From NCBI GenBank assembly GCA_044349305.1, contig JBIKRF010000004.1, forward strand, positions 1 through 64,000: a DNA stretch of 64,000 nucleotides. The letters run 5' to 3'. The position numbers were made by a program, and so were the translations under genes. Below, piece by piece: positions 50,256 to 58,919 of the stretch. The first letter of the stretch is position 1. Every line of letters begins with the position of its first letter. The notes below the pieces were generated by a model that ran no database searches, had not been told where the DNA came from, and saw nothing but the letters and a program-made list of their open reading frames with translations. Source of the DNA: CAIZGX01 sp044349305 (lineage in GTDB: Bacteria > Bacteroidota > Bacteroidia > Flavobacteriales_D > Sanyastnellaceae).

Positions 50256-51530
50256 ATGAAAAAGTTTTTGCTCCAACTATTTGTAGCTGTCGCATTTGCG
50301 AGCTGCACCGTTCTATCGCACGAAAAAAAATCAGCTGATTCTGTCCCAAATTTAAAGACAGACGTGGCAGTGTTAGCAAGTGATGCGTTTGAAGGACGTG
50401 CTATTGGAACTCCTGGAGCAGATAAAGCCGGTGGTTACATTCAAGATCAGTTTTTAAAAATTGGATTACTTCCCAAAGGAACACTCGGATTCTTCCAAGC
50501 TTTTTCATTCATTCCGCAAGGACATGGACAAGTTCATCAGGTTGGAGATAGCCTGAAGATGGGCAAATCATTGGTTAAGGAAATCAACGGGAAAAATGTT
50601 GTTGGATACATTGACAATGGTGCTGCGAACACAATCATTATTGGTGCACACTACGACCACTTGGGTTGGGGTGATGAGAACAGTTTATGGACTGGAGAGC
50701 GCGCTATTCACAACGGAGCAGATGACAACGCAAGTGGTGTTTCTGCCATGCTTGAGTTAGCACGCAAATTAAAAGCAGACCCATCCGCTTCCACCAATAA
50801 ATACAACTACCTCTTCATTGCCTTTAGTGGCGAAGAAAAAGGATTGTGGGGAAGTAACTACTTCAGCAAGAACCCGACGATTGATTTGACAACCGTGAAT
50901 TGCATGATGAACATGGATATGGTTGGAAGGTTAAACGCAGAGCATGCCCTTTCCATTAGTGGAACAGGTACTTCGCCTGAATTTGAGAACTGGCTTACGA
51001 AAAACAACAAGACAAATTTCAAATTGATATTCGACAAAAGTGGAATTGGTCCTAGCGATCACAGTTCTTTTTATAATGTGAATGTTCCTGTCTTGCATTT
51101 CTTTACAGGACAGCACAGCGACTACCACAAGCCAAGCGACGACTTCGATAAAATCAATTACGAAGGATTGAATGAAGTGGTAAATTACATGTTTGCCATG
51201 TGTGTTGAAATGAATGGTCATTCGAAATTGGAATTCACCAAAACAATAGATCCCAAGCCAACCAACTCAGCATTTAAAGTAACGCTCGGCGTTATGCCCG
51301 ATTACATGTTCAGCGGTGTTGGAATGCGCATCGATGGCGTAAAGGAAAATCGTCCAGCCGCATTAGCCGGATTGAAGCAAGGCGACATTGTAGTTCGTCT
51401 TGGTGAAAATAAAATTGCAGACATGAGTTCATACATGGAAGCGTTAGGCAAATTCAACGAAGGTGATTCAACCGAAGTTGAATTTATTCGAGACGGAAAA
51501 TCAACAGTTGCTCCAGTGACATTTAAGTAA
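50256..51530 (+). CDS. M28 family metallopeptidase with PDZ domain, lipoprotein
   Basis: 424 aa. Lipoprotein-like signal (LFVAVAFASC). M28 aminopeptidase zinc motifs: GAHYDHLGWG, NGADDNASGVS, AFSGEEKGLWGS with the Glu pair, and FTGQHSDYHKPSDDFDKI for the last ligand. A PDZ domain follows (about 320-420: GVKENRPAALAGLKQGDIVVRL). Likely a periplasmic/envelope aminopeptidase. TAAATTCG (50244-50251) precedes the ATG by 4 bases. Confidence 0.88.
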   Translation: MKKFLLQLFVAVAFASCTVLSHEKKSADSVPNLKTDVAVLASDAFEGRAIGTPGADKAGGYIQDQFLKIGLLPKGTLGFFQAFSFIPQGHGQVHQVGDSLKMGKSLVKEINGKNVVGYIDNGAANTIIIGAHYDHLGWGDENSLWTGERAIHNGADDNASGVSAMLELARKLKADPSASTNKYNYLFIAFSGEEKGLWGSNYFSKNPTIDLTTVNCMMNMDMVGRLNAEHALSISGTGTSPEFENWLTKNNKTNFKLIFDKSGIGPSDHSSFYNVNVPVLHFFTGQHSDYHKPSDDFDKINYEGLNEVVNYMFAMCVEMNGHSKLEFTKTIDPKPTNSAFKVTLGVMPDYMFSGVGMRIDGVKENRPAALAGLKQGDIVVRLGENKIADMSSYMEALGKFNEGDSTEVEFIRDGKSTVAPVTFK

Positions 51531-51531
51531 T

Positions 51532-52770
51532 ATGAAGAAACTATTTATGTGCGCGGGTTTGGCGATTTGCGCTAACTTTTTGAATGCACAAACACGTGTT
51601 CTATTTGTAGGAAACAGTTACACCGCTGTGAACAACCTTCCTCAATTAACGGCAGATTGTGCTTTAAGTATTGGCTTTGCAGGTTTTCCAATGGAGATTG
51701 CAAGCAGCACTCCCGGAGGGACTACTTTCCAAGTACATACCACGAATGCAACATCACAAAGCTTAATCAATCAAGGCAATTGGGACTATGTTGTGCTTCA
51801 AGAGCAAAGTCAACTTCCCTCCTTTCCTGATTCGCAAGTGGCTGCAGAGTGTTTTCCATTTGCTACTACTTTGAACGAACAAATCCTAGCCGCTGATTCG
51901 TGCGCAGAAACAATCTTCTACATGACATGGGGAAGACAGAACGGAGATGCCTCGAACTGCGCGTCTTGGCCGCCTGTATGCACTTACGAAGGAATGGATA
52001 GCCTGCTTAATTTGCGTTACAGACAAATGGCTATTGAGAACCAAGCCATACTCTCTCCAGTTGGAGCACTCTGGAAGTACATTCGAACCAATTACCCTGA
52101 AATAAATTTGTATGCTGCCGATGGCAGTCACCCTTCGCTTGAAGGCACATATGCCGCAGCCTGCAGCATGATCACTGTAATCTTCAGAACCGACCCTACC
52201 CTTATTACGTACAGTTCAACATTAGATCCTGTTGTTGCGGAAAAAATTAGATTAGCTGCACAATCTGTCGTGTACAACAACCTTTTGGAATGGCACGTCG
52301 GTGAATATGACCCCGCGATTCTTGTCAACACCACATCAGATGGCTTAACACTTCAACTGAATAATCAATCTGTTTCAAGTTGGAATTTCACTTGGGATTT
52401 TGGAGATGGAAATTACTCGACGGACTTCTCACCACAACATACATATGCGAACACCGGAGTTTACTCATTAAGCTATTCAGCCATTGACGCTTGCGGTAGA
52501 ACTTCGCAAGGATATTGGGAAATACAGATTCTTGACAATGGTATTTCAGAATTCGAAAAAAAATATGTTGTTCGAAATTTAGAAAACGAGTTTGTTATTG
52601 ACTTCAGTTCTGAAGCATCTGACATTCGCATTTTTGATTTAAACGGAAGATTAGTCCACATATCTTCAAACAATCACTCTTCATTTTGCATAGCAAAATC
52701 AAACAGTCCAAGAATTATTCAATTCACAATGAACGGAATAAGTCACCGTATTTTACTTGGAATTGAATAA
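51532..52770 (+). CDS. SGNH hydrolase-like protein with PKD domain and T9SS tail
   Basis: 412 aa, signal peptide (FMCAGLAICANFLNAQ). SGNH block I is GNSYT (VLFVGNSYTAVN), and DGSHPSLEGTYAAAC supplies the Asp/His dyad (about 196-211). A PKD domain follows (about 285-335: FTWDFGDGNYSTDFSPQHTY). The end (IRIFDLNGRLVHI) is T9SS-like but shorter than usual. It starts 2 bases after the M28 gene. Substrate unknown, plausibly an ester on a polysaccharide or lipid. Confidence 0.75.
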   Translation: MKKLFMCAGLAICANFLNAQTRVLFVGNSYTAVNNLPQLTADCALSIGFAGFPMEIASSTPGGTTFQVHTTNATSQSLINQGNWDYVVLQEQSQLPSFPDSQVAAECFPFATTLNEQILAADSCAETIFYMTWGRQNGDASNCASWPPVCTYEGMDSLLNLRYRQMAIENQAILSPVGALWKYIRTNYPEINLYAADGSHPSLEGTYAAACSMITVIFRTDPTLITYSSTLDPVVAEKIRLAAQSVVYNNLLEWHVGEYDPAILVNTTSDGLTLQLNNQSVSSWNFTWDFGDGNYSTDFSPQHTYANTGVYSLSYSAIDACGRTSQGYWEIQILDNGISEFEKKYVVRNLENEFVIDFSSEASDIRIFDLNGRLVHISSNNHSSFCIAKSNSPRIIQFTMNGISHRILLGIE

Positions 52771-52779
52771 GCAATTCAA

Positions 52780-52928
52780 TGTTCAAAACTCAACTGAATA
52801 TTTGTTTGAAAGAACTCAAGTACTGACGTACTTTCGCGGCCGTTAAGTCCATTTGCAGCTTCTGCTGTGGGTCTTTTTAGTTAAGGTAAAGCAAACCCTC
52901 GAAAACGTTCGGGGGTTTGTTTTTTTTC
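52780..52928 (+). ncRNA. Candidate structured RNA ending in a terminator
   Basis: A 150-base stretch with no ORF. It contains AAGTAC-TGAC-GTACTT (about 52817-52832), a hairpin-capable AAGTCCA...TGGGTCTT around GCAG-CTT-CTGC (about 52846-52876) and a strong terminator. No RNA family was recognised (not 4.5S, tmRNA, RNase P or a tRNA). It may only be 3' UTR of the SGNH gene. Confidence 0.3.
52892..52928 (+). terminator. Terminator after the SGNH gene
   Basis: CAAACCCTCGAA-AAC-GTTCGGGGGTTTG followed by TTTTTTTT. Confidence 0.85.
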
Positions 52929-52970
52929 TATACTTTTTTCACTACCAACATTCAAGTAATTCTTGAGCAT

Positions 52971-53003
52971 AAAAAAAGGCTGCCTTTCGGCAGCCTTTTT
53001 TTA
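52971..53003. terminator. Bidirectional terminator
   Basis: AAAAAAAGGCTGCC-TTTC-GGCAGCCTTTTTTT; symmetrical A and T tracts. It serves the minus-strand alpha-glucan-binding gene at 53025 and backs up the preceding terminator. Confidence 0.9.
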
Positions 53004-53024
53004 AAGTTAACCTGTTCAAATGAA

Positions 53025-54749
53025 TTATTGAACTGCGATTTGTACAGCAGTCTTGTCTAATCCGTTTGACAATTCGATAGCATAGATTCCGCTAGCAACA
53101 CCTTCAAGGTTTACACGAACTTGGTTGTTTCCAGTTGGAAGGTTACCCAAGAACTGAGTAGAAACTACTTGACCTAAGTTGTTCATTACACGAACAGTGA
53201 TAGGAGCAGATTTTACTTGACCGAAAGAAAGAGTTACAAATTCGTTTGCTGGAACTGGGTAAGCATTCAACACTGTTAATGCCATTGCTTCTTGAACACT
53301 GATAATACAATCAGCACAAGAATCGAAACATACTGTGTTCAACACTTCAGCAAGACCGGTACGTGTATGAATGCGGTTGTAACCTCCAATTCCGTTTGAA
53401 ATTCCACAATTTACAAGACCTGCGCTTTCTTCGTTGGTTGAAACAGTAACATCTCCGTTAACGAACTTGTACTGAATATCAGCAACACCAGAAACGTTTA
53501 CAGTGCACTCATAAACTCCGTCTAAGTTGTCATCAGTCATTTGAACTGCACCTGCTTGCCATACTGGAGTTGTAAAACCACCAATCATCCAAACGCCTGC
53601 AGCACTCGGAGCTGTAGAGAACATATTCACTCGGAAAGTGATATCAGCAGCCGCTGGATCAACGACACACTCTGCACCACATTGGTTGTAACAGAAGTGT
53701 TCAACAACTGGATCTGCAGCAACAACAACCTCACGGTTTCCACCTACATTACAGTCAGCTGGAATCGACTCGCTACCATCTCCCCAAGCAGCACCGTTCA
53801 CGAATTTGTACTGATAAGTACCTGGTTGAAGTAAAAGAGTTACTTCATAGATGTTGTCGCCGTCAAGGTCAGTCATCAATGTCGCCGGATCACTTGGTGT
53901 CCATCCTTGGAAAGAACCAGCTACATGAGGACCATTAGCATTAACTGTTTGTAAAGACATGTCTACTCGGAACAACACTGGGGTTGGAGCTTGACAAGGA
54001 CCACAAGCACTGAAACAAATAACGTCTACAACAGTGTTTGCATCAACTACATCAATTACACGGTTACCTGCAACATTACAATCAGCTGGAATACCTTCAG
54101 CGAACGCCCAGTCATTACCGTTGATGAATTTGAATTGAGCTGAAGTAGCAGCACCAATAGAGAAGTAACCTTCGAAAGTACCGTTTCCATCTGGATCAAT
54201 CAATTGCGATCCTGCTGGATTCCATCCTTGGAAGTCACCTGCAACGAAGATACCTGCTGGGTTAACACCTGCAGCTTCTTGAGTCATGTCTACACGGAAA
54301 CGAACGGTGTTCTCTCCGCAAGCAGCACATGATGCGTAACAAACAGTCATGCTCTCAGACGTGTTCAATCCAGAAATAGACCAGAAACGGTTGTCGTTTC
54401 CATTTACTTCAACTTGACAAGCAGCTGGAACATCTTCGGCAAATGGCCAATCGTTCCCGTTGATGAACTTAAACTCATAACGCTCTGAAACCAAGTTCAA
54501 GGTTACAGACCAAATACCATTTCCTTGATCTGCTAAAGCGATAGATCCAGGTTGGTTTCCAGGATTCCAGTTAACATAGGCTGCGTTCTCAACAGTTCCA
54601 TCATAGTTAACATCATTGAAATTTCCAGCCATGTGCACGCCATTTGCGCTTACTGTTTGACCAGTCATGTCCACATTAAACGTTACATCAACGGCTTGAG
54701 CCATCATTGCAGTTAACGCGACGAAACAAAATGTAAAAATTTTTTTCAT
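53025..54749 (-). CDS. Four-repeat alpha-glucan-binding-type T9SS cargo protein
   Basis: 574 aa, signal peptide (IFTFCFVALTAMMAQA). Four tandem repeats of about 110-125 aa (starting near 21, 148, 255 and 367), each VTFxVDM...G..VAG.F..W...........DG.G.WE..........YEFKFING..W and a terminal C..C.C motif. This is a CBM20/CBM48-like or SusE-like starch-binding E-set pattern; each repeat carries a pair of closely spaced Cys (CYASCAACG, CFSACGPCQ, CYNQCGAEC, CFDSCADC). A T9SS sorting domain (LNAYPVPANEFVTLSFG ... VASGIYAIELSNG) closes it. It is divergent from the GH13 amylase gene, so probably a surface alpha-glucan-binding protein. Confidence 0.75.
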   Translation of the reverse strand: MKKIFTFCFVALTAMMAQAVDVTFNVDMTGQTVSANGVHMAGNFNDVNYDGTVENAAYVNWNPGNQPGSIALADQGNGIWSVTLNLVSERYEFKFINGNDWPFAEDVPAACQVEVNGNDNRFWSISGLNTSESMTVCYASCAACGENTVRFRVDMTQEAAGVNPAGIFVAGDFQGWNPAGSQLIDPDGNGTFEGYFSIGAATSAQFKFINGNDWAFAEGIPADCNVAGNRVIDVVDANTVVDVICFSACGPCQAPTPVLFRVDMSLQTVNANGPHVAGSFQGWTPSDPATLMTDLDGDNIYEVTLLLQPGTYQYKFVNGAAWGDGSESIPADCNVGGNREVVVAADPVVEHFCYNQCGAECVVDPAAADITFRVNMFSTAPSAAGVWMIGGFTTPVWQAGAVQMTDDNLDGVYECTVNVSGVADIQYKFVNGDVTVSTNEESAGLVNCGISNGIGGYNRIHTRTGLAEVLNTVCFDSCADCIISVQEAMALTVLNAYPVPANEFVTLSFGQVKSAPITVRVMNNLGQVVSTQFLGNLPTGNNQVRVNLEGVASGIYAIELSNGLDKTAVQIAVQ

Positions 54750-54843
54750 AGGTTTTTAAATTAGATTACTGTAGTTCGTGTACTTTTAACACTTTCCAAA
54801 GATATATCGAAAAAGTGTTTCACACTCCTCTTAGACGCAAATC

Positions 54844-56709
54844 ATGAAAAAAAGTTCCCTATACTTTTCCACAATTCTGATGTTCATGTCCTGTTTTGTC
54901 TTCGGTCAAAATTCCGAATACATCAGTCGTATTGACCCTCCTAACTGGTTCAGCGGCATGGACAATAAAGAAGTTGAGCTCCTATTCTATTCGAATGGTC
55001 CGGAAAAATTGAGCATATCGCTTGACTCAGTAAGCGCGAAATACGCGACTATAAAAAGCGTTGAAAAGTCTAAATTGAACAACTACTATTTTGTTAATCT
55101 AACCATTTTAAGTCAGCCAAAAAGCAACTACCTTTTCTTTGAAATTTCAAAAGCAGGACACACCGCAACCGCCGTTCATCCCTACTCCATTAATCCAAAA
55201 GCAACTTTACCTAAAGGCCTTTCTCAGGAAGACGCTATATACATGGTTTTCCCCGATCGCTTTGCAAATGGCGATGCGAGTAACGATACTGTAACGAATT
55301 ATTTCCAAGGTGCGCACCGCGATGAATTAAAAGGTAGACGTGGTGGCGATTTGAAAGGAATTCAAAACCATCTCGACTATATCGCTGACCTAGGATTCAC
55401 TGCTCTTTGGATAAACCCGATTGTTGAGAACAACGAAAAAATAGACTCATACCACGGTTATGCAACAACCGACTCTTATTTAATAGATCCGCGCATTGGA
55501 ACACTGGAAGAATTGTATTCCCTGACTACAAGTATGAAGAAAAAGGAAATAAAACATGTTTGGGATGTCGTGTATAACCACTGGGGAGATCAGCACAGAC
55601 TTTTTCGTGAGATGCCCGACAGCAATTGGTTTCATTGGTTCCCCACCTACACCAAGACCAACTATCGCGCTGAAACCATGATGGATCCATACGCTAGCGA
55701 ATACGACAAGAACCTTATGGCGAACGGTTGGTTTGACAGGCACATGCCAGACCTTAATCAGCAAGACCCTCACCTTTCCAAATACCTCATTCAAAATTCA
55801 ATTTGGTGGATTGAAATGGGAAACATCGATGCGTTTCGAATTGACACCTATAGCTATCCCGATCAACTATTCATGTCGAATTTGAACGCGGCTGTTAAAA
55901 GAGAGTATCCAAATTTCTTTTTATTCGGAGAAACTTGGGTGCAAGGTTCAGCCGTTCAAGCTTGGTTTCCGGAAGGAAAAAAAGTTGGACAAAATTTCGA
56001 TTCGAAATTAGACGGCGTGACCGATTTTCAATTGTACTTCTCAGTGACCAAAGGACTTACAGAACCATTTGGTTGGGAAGAAGGCTTAAGACGAATTGAA
56101 TTAGACTTGGCGCATGATCATCTTTATTCCAAGCCAGAAAACTTAGTTACGTTCCTCGACAACCATGACTTAGCTCGCATCTACTCTCTATTAAACAAAG
56201 ATTTCGAAAAATGGAAAATGGCACATGCCATGCTGCTAACGCTCAGAGGCATTCCATGTATTTATTACGGGACGGAAATTCTCATGACGGGATTCTGCGA
56301 TCCCGACGCGCATGTTCGCGAAGAATTCCCAGGCGGTTGGCCAGACCACAAAGTGAATGCCTTCGAAAGAAAAGGAAGAACGGACATTCAAAATGAAGCA
56401 TTCGATTTCATTCAATCGCTTTTGAATTATCGGAAGAAGAACGAATGGCTAGCAACGAGCAGACTTACTCAGTTTGTCCCGAATGACAACACTTATGCAT
56501 ATGCACGAAAATCTGCCGATGGCAAAAAAGCAATCCTGTGCATCTACAACCTCAATGAAAAGTCTTTTAATTTCCCCATAAATACGATAAAAGAAATAAC
56601 GCAGTCAAGCGTTCAAGGGAAAAATATTATTACCGGTGAAACCATTTCCAGGAACAATACGCTTTCAATTCCGTCAAAAGGTTTTTCATTGATTGAAATT
56701 TCATTTTAA
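54844..56709 (+). CDS. GH13 alpha-amylase family enzyme (cyclomaltodextrinase/neopullulanase-like)
   Basis: 621 aa, signal peptide to about 21 (LYFSTILMFMSCFVFGQ). An N-terminal E-set domain (about 25-115) precedes the catalytic barrel. GH13 regions: I DVVYNHWG, II FRIDTYSY (nucleophile D334), III FGETWVQG (acid/base E363), IV FLDNHD (D439). Likely degrades maltodextrins or starch at the cell envelope. Divergent neighbour is the repeated glucan-binding protein, and a PDZ protein gene follows 26 bases later. Confidence 0.93.
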   Translation: MKKSSLYFSTILMFMSCFVFGQNSEYISRIDPPNWFSGMDNKEVELLFYSNGPEKLSISLDSVSAKYATIKSVEKSKLNNYYFVNLTILSQPKSNYLFFEISKAGHTATAVHPYSINPKATLPKGLSQEDAIYMVFPDRFANGDASNDTVTNYFQGAHRDELKGRRGGDLKGIQNHLDYIADLGFTALWINPIVENNEKIDSYHGYATTDSYLIDPRIGTLEELYSLTTSMKKKEIKHVWDVVYNHWGDQHRLFREMPDSNWFHWFPTYTKTNYRAETMMDPYASEYDKNLMANGWFDRHMPDLNQQDPHLSKYLIQNSIWWIEMGNIDAFRIDTYSYPDQLFMSNLNAAVKREYPNFFLFGETWVQGSAVQAWFPEGKKVGQNFDSKLDGVTDFQLYFSVTKGLTEPFGWEEGLRRIELDLAHDHLYSKPENLVTFLDNHDLARIYSLLNKDFEKWKMAHAMLLTLRGIPCIYYGTEILMTGFCDPDAHVREEFPGGWPDHKVNAFERKGRTDIQNEAFDFIQSLLNYRKKNEWLATSRLTQFVPNDNTYAYARKSADGKKAILCIYNLNEKSFNFPINTIKEITQSSVQGKNIITGETISRNNTLSIPSKGFSLIEISF

Positions 56710-56735
56710 TTTTGAACTCAAATAATACCAACAGC

Positions 56736-57356
56736 ATGAAATCACTTTTTTCACTTTTATCCATTTGCTTCATCAGCGTAATTTCTTTCGCTCAAGTGCA
56801 AAAGAAAAATCATGTTACCATTATTAAGATAGACACTTCGAGCACAGGGCAGACTGACACCCTCATTTTTAATTTCGAAGGAGATCAAATGGGAAATATG
56901 CAGGGAATAATGAAGCAGTTTCCTGACATTGACTTTTCAATCATGGACACTTCTTTTAATTTCAACTTCGACAACAACTTTCAAATGCCTGAAGGAATGG
57001 TTTTCGGGATGCCGAATGAAATGCCTTTCGGATTTGGGGCCCCAGACAACAGCGCTAAAATTGGCATTTCACCGGCGAGAAGCTTCAAAGGAAAAGGCGT
57101 TATGATTGAAACTGTTGTGCCTGCTAGCCTGGGCGCTGCGCTTGGTTTACAAACAGGCGACATCCTTGTTGAATTGAATAAAAATAAAATCAATGAGTTC
57201 GATGAACTTGTCGGAATTTTAAATATGTATGCCGTTGGCGACGAAGCAAACATTACGTTTCTCCGCAACGGCAAGAAGAAAAAAGTAACAGGCTATTTCA
57301 TTCCCGCACAAGGAGGAAACAACATGCAGCGCGAAATCAGAATAACTCGTCCTTAA
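56736..57356 (+). CDS. Secreted PDZ domain protein
   Basis: 206 aa from ATG 56736 (an in-frame TTG at 56712 would precede it). Signal peptide (SLFSLLSICFISVISFAQ). A Met/Phe/Asn-rich middle (about 50-110, e.g. FNFDNNFQMPEGMVFGMPN) is followed by a PDZ domain (about 115-190: GVMIETVVPASLGAALGLQ, GDILVELNKNKI). Function unknown; the metal-like Met-rich segment is notable but speculative. Confidence 0.65.
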   Translation: MKSLFSLLSICFISVISFAQVQKKNHVTIIKIDTSSTGQTDTLIFNFEGDQMGNMQGIMKQFPDIDFSIMDTSFNFNFDNNFQMPEGMVFGMPNEMPFGFGAPDNSAKIGISPARSFKGKGVMIETVVPASLGAALGLQTGDILVELNKNKINEFDELVGILNMYAVGDEANITFLRNGKKKKVTGYFIPAQGGNNMQREIRITRP

Positions 57357-57357
57357 C

Positions 57358-58362
57358 CTGAACACTTCGAAAAAAATACTTTTCGCAGCACTCGATTGGG
57401 GTTACGGACACATGACTCGCGGCAGCGAGCGCATTTCTCAATTCATTCAAGACGGAAACACTGTTGAAATCGCTTGCTCTGAAAATCAAGAGACTTATTT
57501 CAGAAAGAAATTTCCTGCACTTATAGTACACGTCACCCTTCCCAACAACCACATTCAAATTGAAAGCGGCAAGGGTTTGTTTTTCAAATTGGGACTGAGA
57601 GTATTCGACTTTCGAGCGAACTGGAAAAAAGAATACACCTGGTTAAGTAGCCATCTCGAAAACAACTTATACGACATAATTTACTCCGACAACCGCTACG
57701 GATTTTATCACCCGAACGTTCATTCGGTGTTGCTTACACACCAACTGACTTTACCCGGACCTAAATGGCTTCTATTTCTACCTCAATTGGTTTTAAATAA
57801 AAACTTGAAAAACTTCAACGCCATAGAAATTCCAGATTTCATTCATAAGCCAAAGTTGAGTGGAAATCTGAGTAACACAAAATCAAGCGTTCCCGCTTCA
57901 TTCATTGGACCACTGAGTCAAATTAGACGTATTCAAACTTCAACAAAAAAACAATTGCTTTTAATTCTTTCGGGACCCGAACCTCAACGATCTCGATTTG
58001 CAAAGGACATCGTTGAGGAAATCCTTCAACTTGGATTTCCCATTGTTGTCGCCGGAGAAAGCAAGTCTATTCCCAAATCAGAATTAGTAACAGAATTGGG
58101 CTATTGCAGTAGCACTGAATTGGAAATTCAGATGAACGAATCTTCCCACATCGTCTGTCGATCTGGCTACAGTACGCTTATGGAATTGGCGACCATTGGC
58201 AAGAAGGCACTGCTCATTCCTACTTCCGGACAATTCGAACAAGAATACTTAGCGAAATATTGGGAGGAACAATTTAACTTCCCCACCGCAAACGAAAATG
58301 AAATCTCGACCAAAGATTTCGTGAATTATTTAAACGATACCACGCATTTTGAACGACGCTAA
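57358..58362 (+). CDS. Glycosyltransferase family 28-type protein, apparent CTG start
   Basis: 334 aa if started at CTG 57358. The conserved opening of this family (KKILFAALDWGYGHMTRG) requires codons upstream of the first ATG (57412); between the in-frame stop at 57343 and that ATG there is no ATG, GTG or TTG, only CTG at 57358 (2 bases after the PDZ stop) or ATA 57376. The C-terminal UDP-sugar-binding half is clear (RSGYSTLMELATIGKKALLIP, QFEQEYLAKYW). It belongs to the MurG/GT28-like group that uses UDP-GlcNAc-type donors; the acceptor is unknown. Its 3' end overlaps tadA by 14 bases. Confidence 0.7.
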   Translation: MNTSKKILFAALDWGYGHMTRGSERISQFIQDGNTVEIACSENQETYFRKKFPALIVHVTLPNNHIQIESGKGLFFKLGLRVFDFRANWKKEYTWLSSHLENNLYDIIYSDNRYGFYHPNVHSVLLTHQLTLPGPKWLLFLPQLVLNKNLKNFNAIEIPDFIHKPKLSGNLSNTKSSVPASFIGPLSQIRRIQTSTKKQLLLILSGPEPQRSRFAKDIVEEILQLGFPIVVAGESKSIPKSELVTELGYCSSTELEIQMNESSHIVCRSGYSTLMELATIGKKALLIPTSGQFEQEYLAKYWEEQFNFPTANENEISTKDFVNYLNDTTHFERR

Positions 58363-58804
58363 CAAAGACGAATTTTACATGAAAATGGCCATTAAAGAGG
58401 CCATTTACGCCGCTGAACAAGACGAAGTCCCTGTTGGTTGTGTCATAGTTGCCGACGACCGTATTATTGCCCGTGGACACAACCTGGTTGAACGCCTGCA
58501 CGACTTCACTGCACATGCTGAAATGCAAGCCTTCACAGCCGCTTCTGAGTATCTGAGTGGAAAATCATTGGATAAGTGCACCCTCTATGTAACATTAGAA
58601 CCTTGCGTCATGTGCGCAGGCGCGGCCTACAACACAAGAATTGGTCGGATTGTCTTTGGAGCCTTCGATCAAAAAAGAGGCTTTTCCATCTTCCAAACTG
58701 AAGATAAAAAACTCCTACACCCTAAGACTGAATGGATTGGAGGGGTTATGGAAGACGACTGCGCTTCCATTCTGAAACAGTTCTTCGAGAATAAGCGCAA
58801 GTAG
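58349..58804 (+). CDS. tadA: tRNA adenosine(34) deaminase
   Basis: 151 aa from TTG 58349 (an ATG at 58379 is the alternative; homologues usually include the N-terminal residues kept by the TTG). Zinc-site motifs H56-A-E58 (AHAEMQAF) and P85-C86-VM-C89 identify the CDA-fold tRNA-specific adenosine deaminase that converts A34 to inosine in tRNA-Arg. Overlaps the upstream glycosyltransferase by 14 bases. Confidence 0.93.
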   Translation: MNDANKDEFYMKMAIKEAIYAAEQDEVPVGCVIVADDRIIARGHNLVERLHDFTAHAEMQAFTAASEYLSGKSLDKCTLYVTLEPCVMCAGAAYNTRIGRIVFGAFDQKRGFSIFQTEDKKLLHPKTEWIGGVMEDDCASILKQFFENKRK

Positions 58805-58862
58805 CACAAAGCCTACTTTTCCACATTTATTAACATTCCTTTTCGAAGCGACGCAAGCCGTT

Positions 58863-58901
58863 TAGATTTGTGTGTTCGGTGCGAATTTGTCGCACAACAC
58901 A
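58863..58901 (+). promoter_or_regulatory. Promoter box and leader hairpin of the Mks-like operon
   Basis: TAGATTTG (58863-58870) fits TAnnTTTG. Immediately downstream, TGTGTT-CGG-TGCGA-ATTTG-TCGCA-C-AACACA (58871-58901) forms an 11-bp stem with a small asymmetric internal loop, starting at the predicted transcription start. It could be an operator or an RNA structure controlling the operon. Confidence 0.5.
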
Positions 58902-58919
58902 TGACCTAAACTTTTTCGT

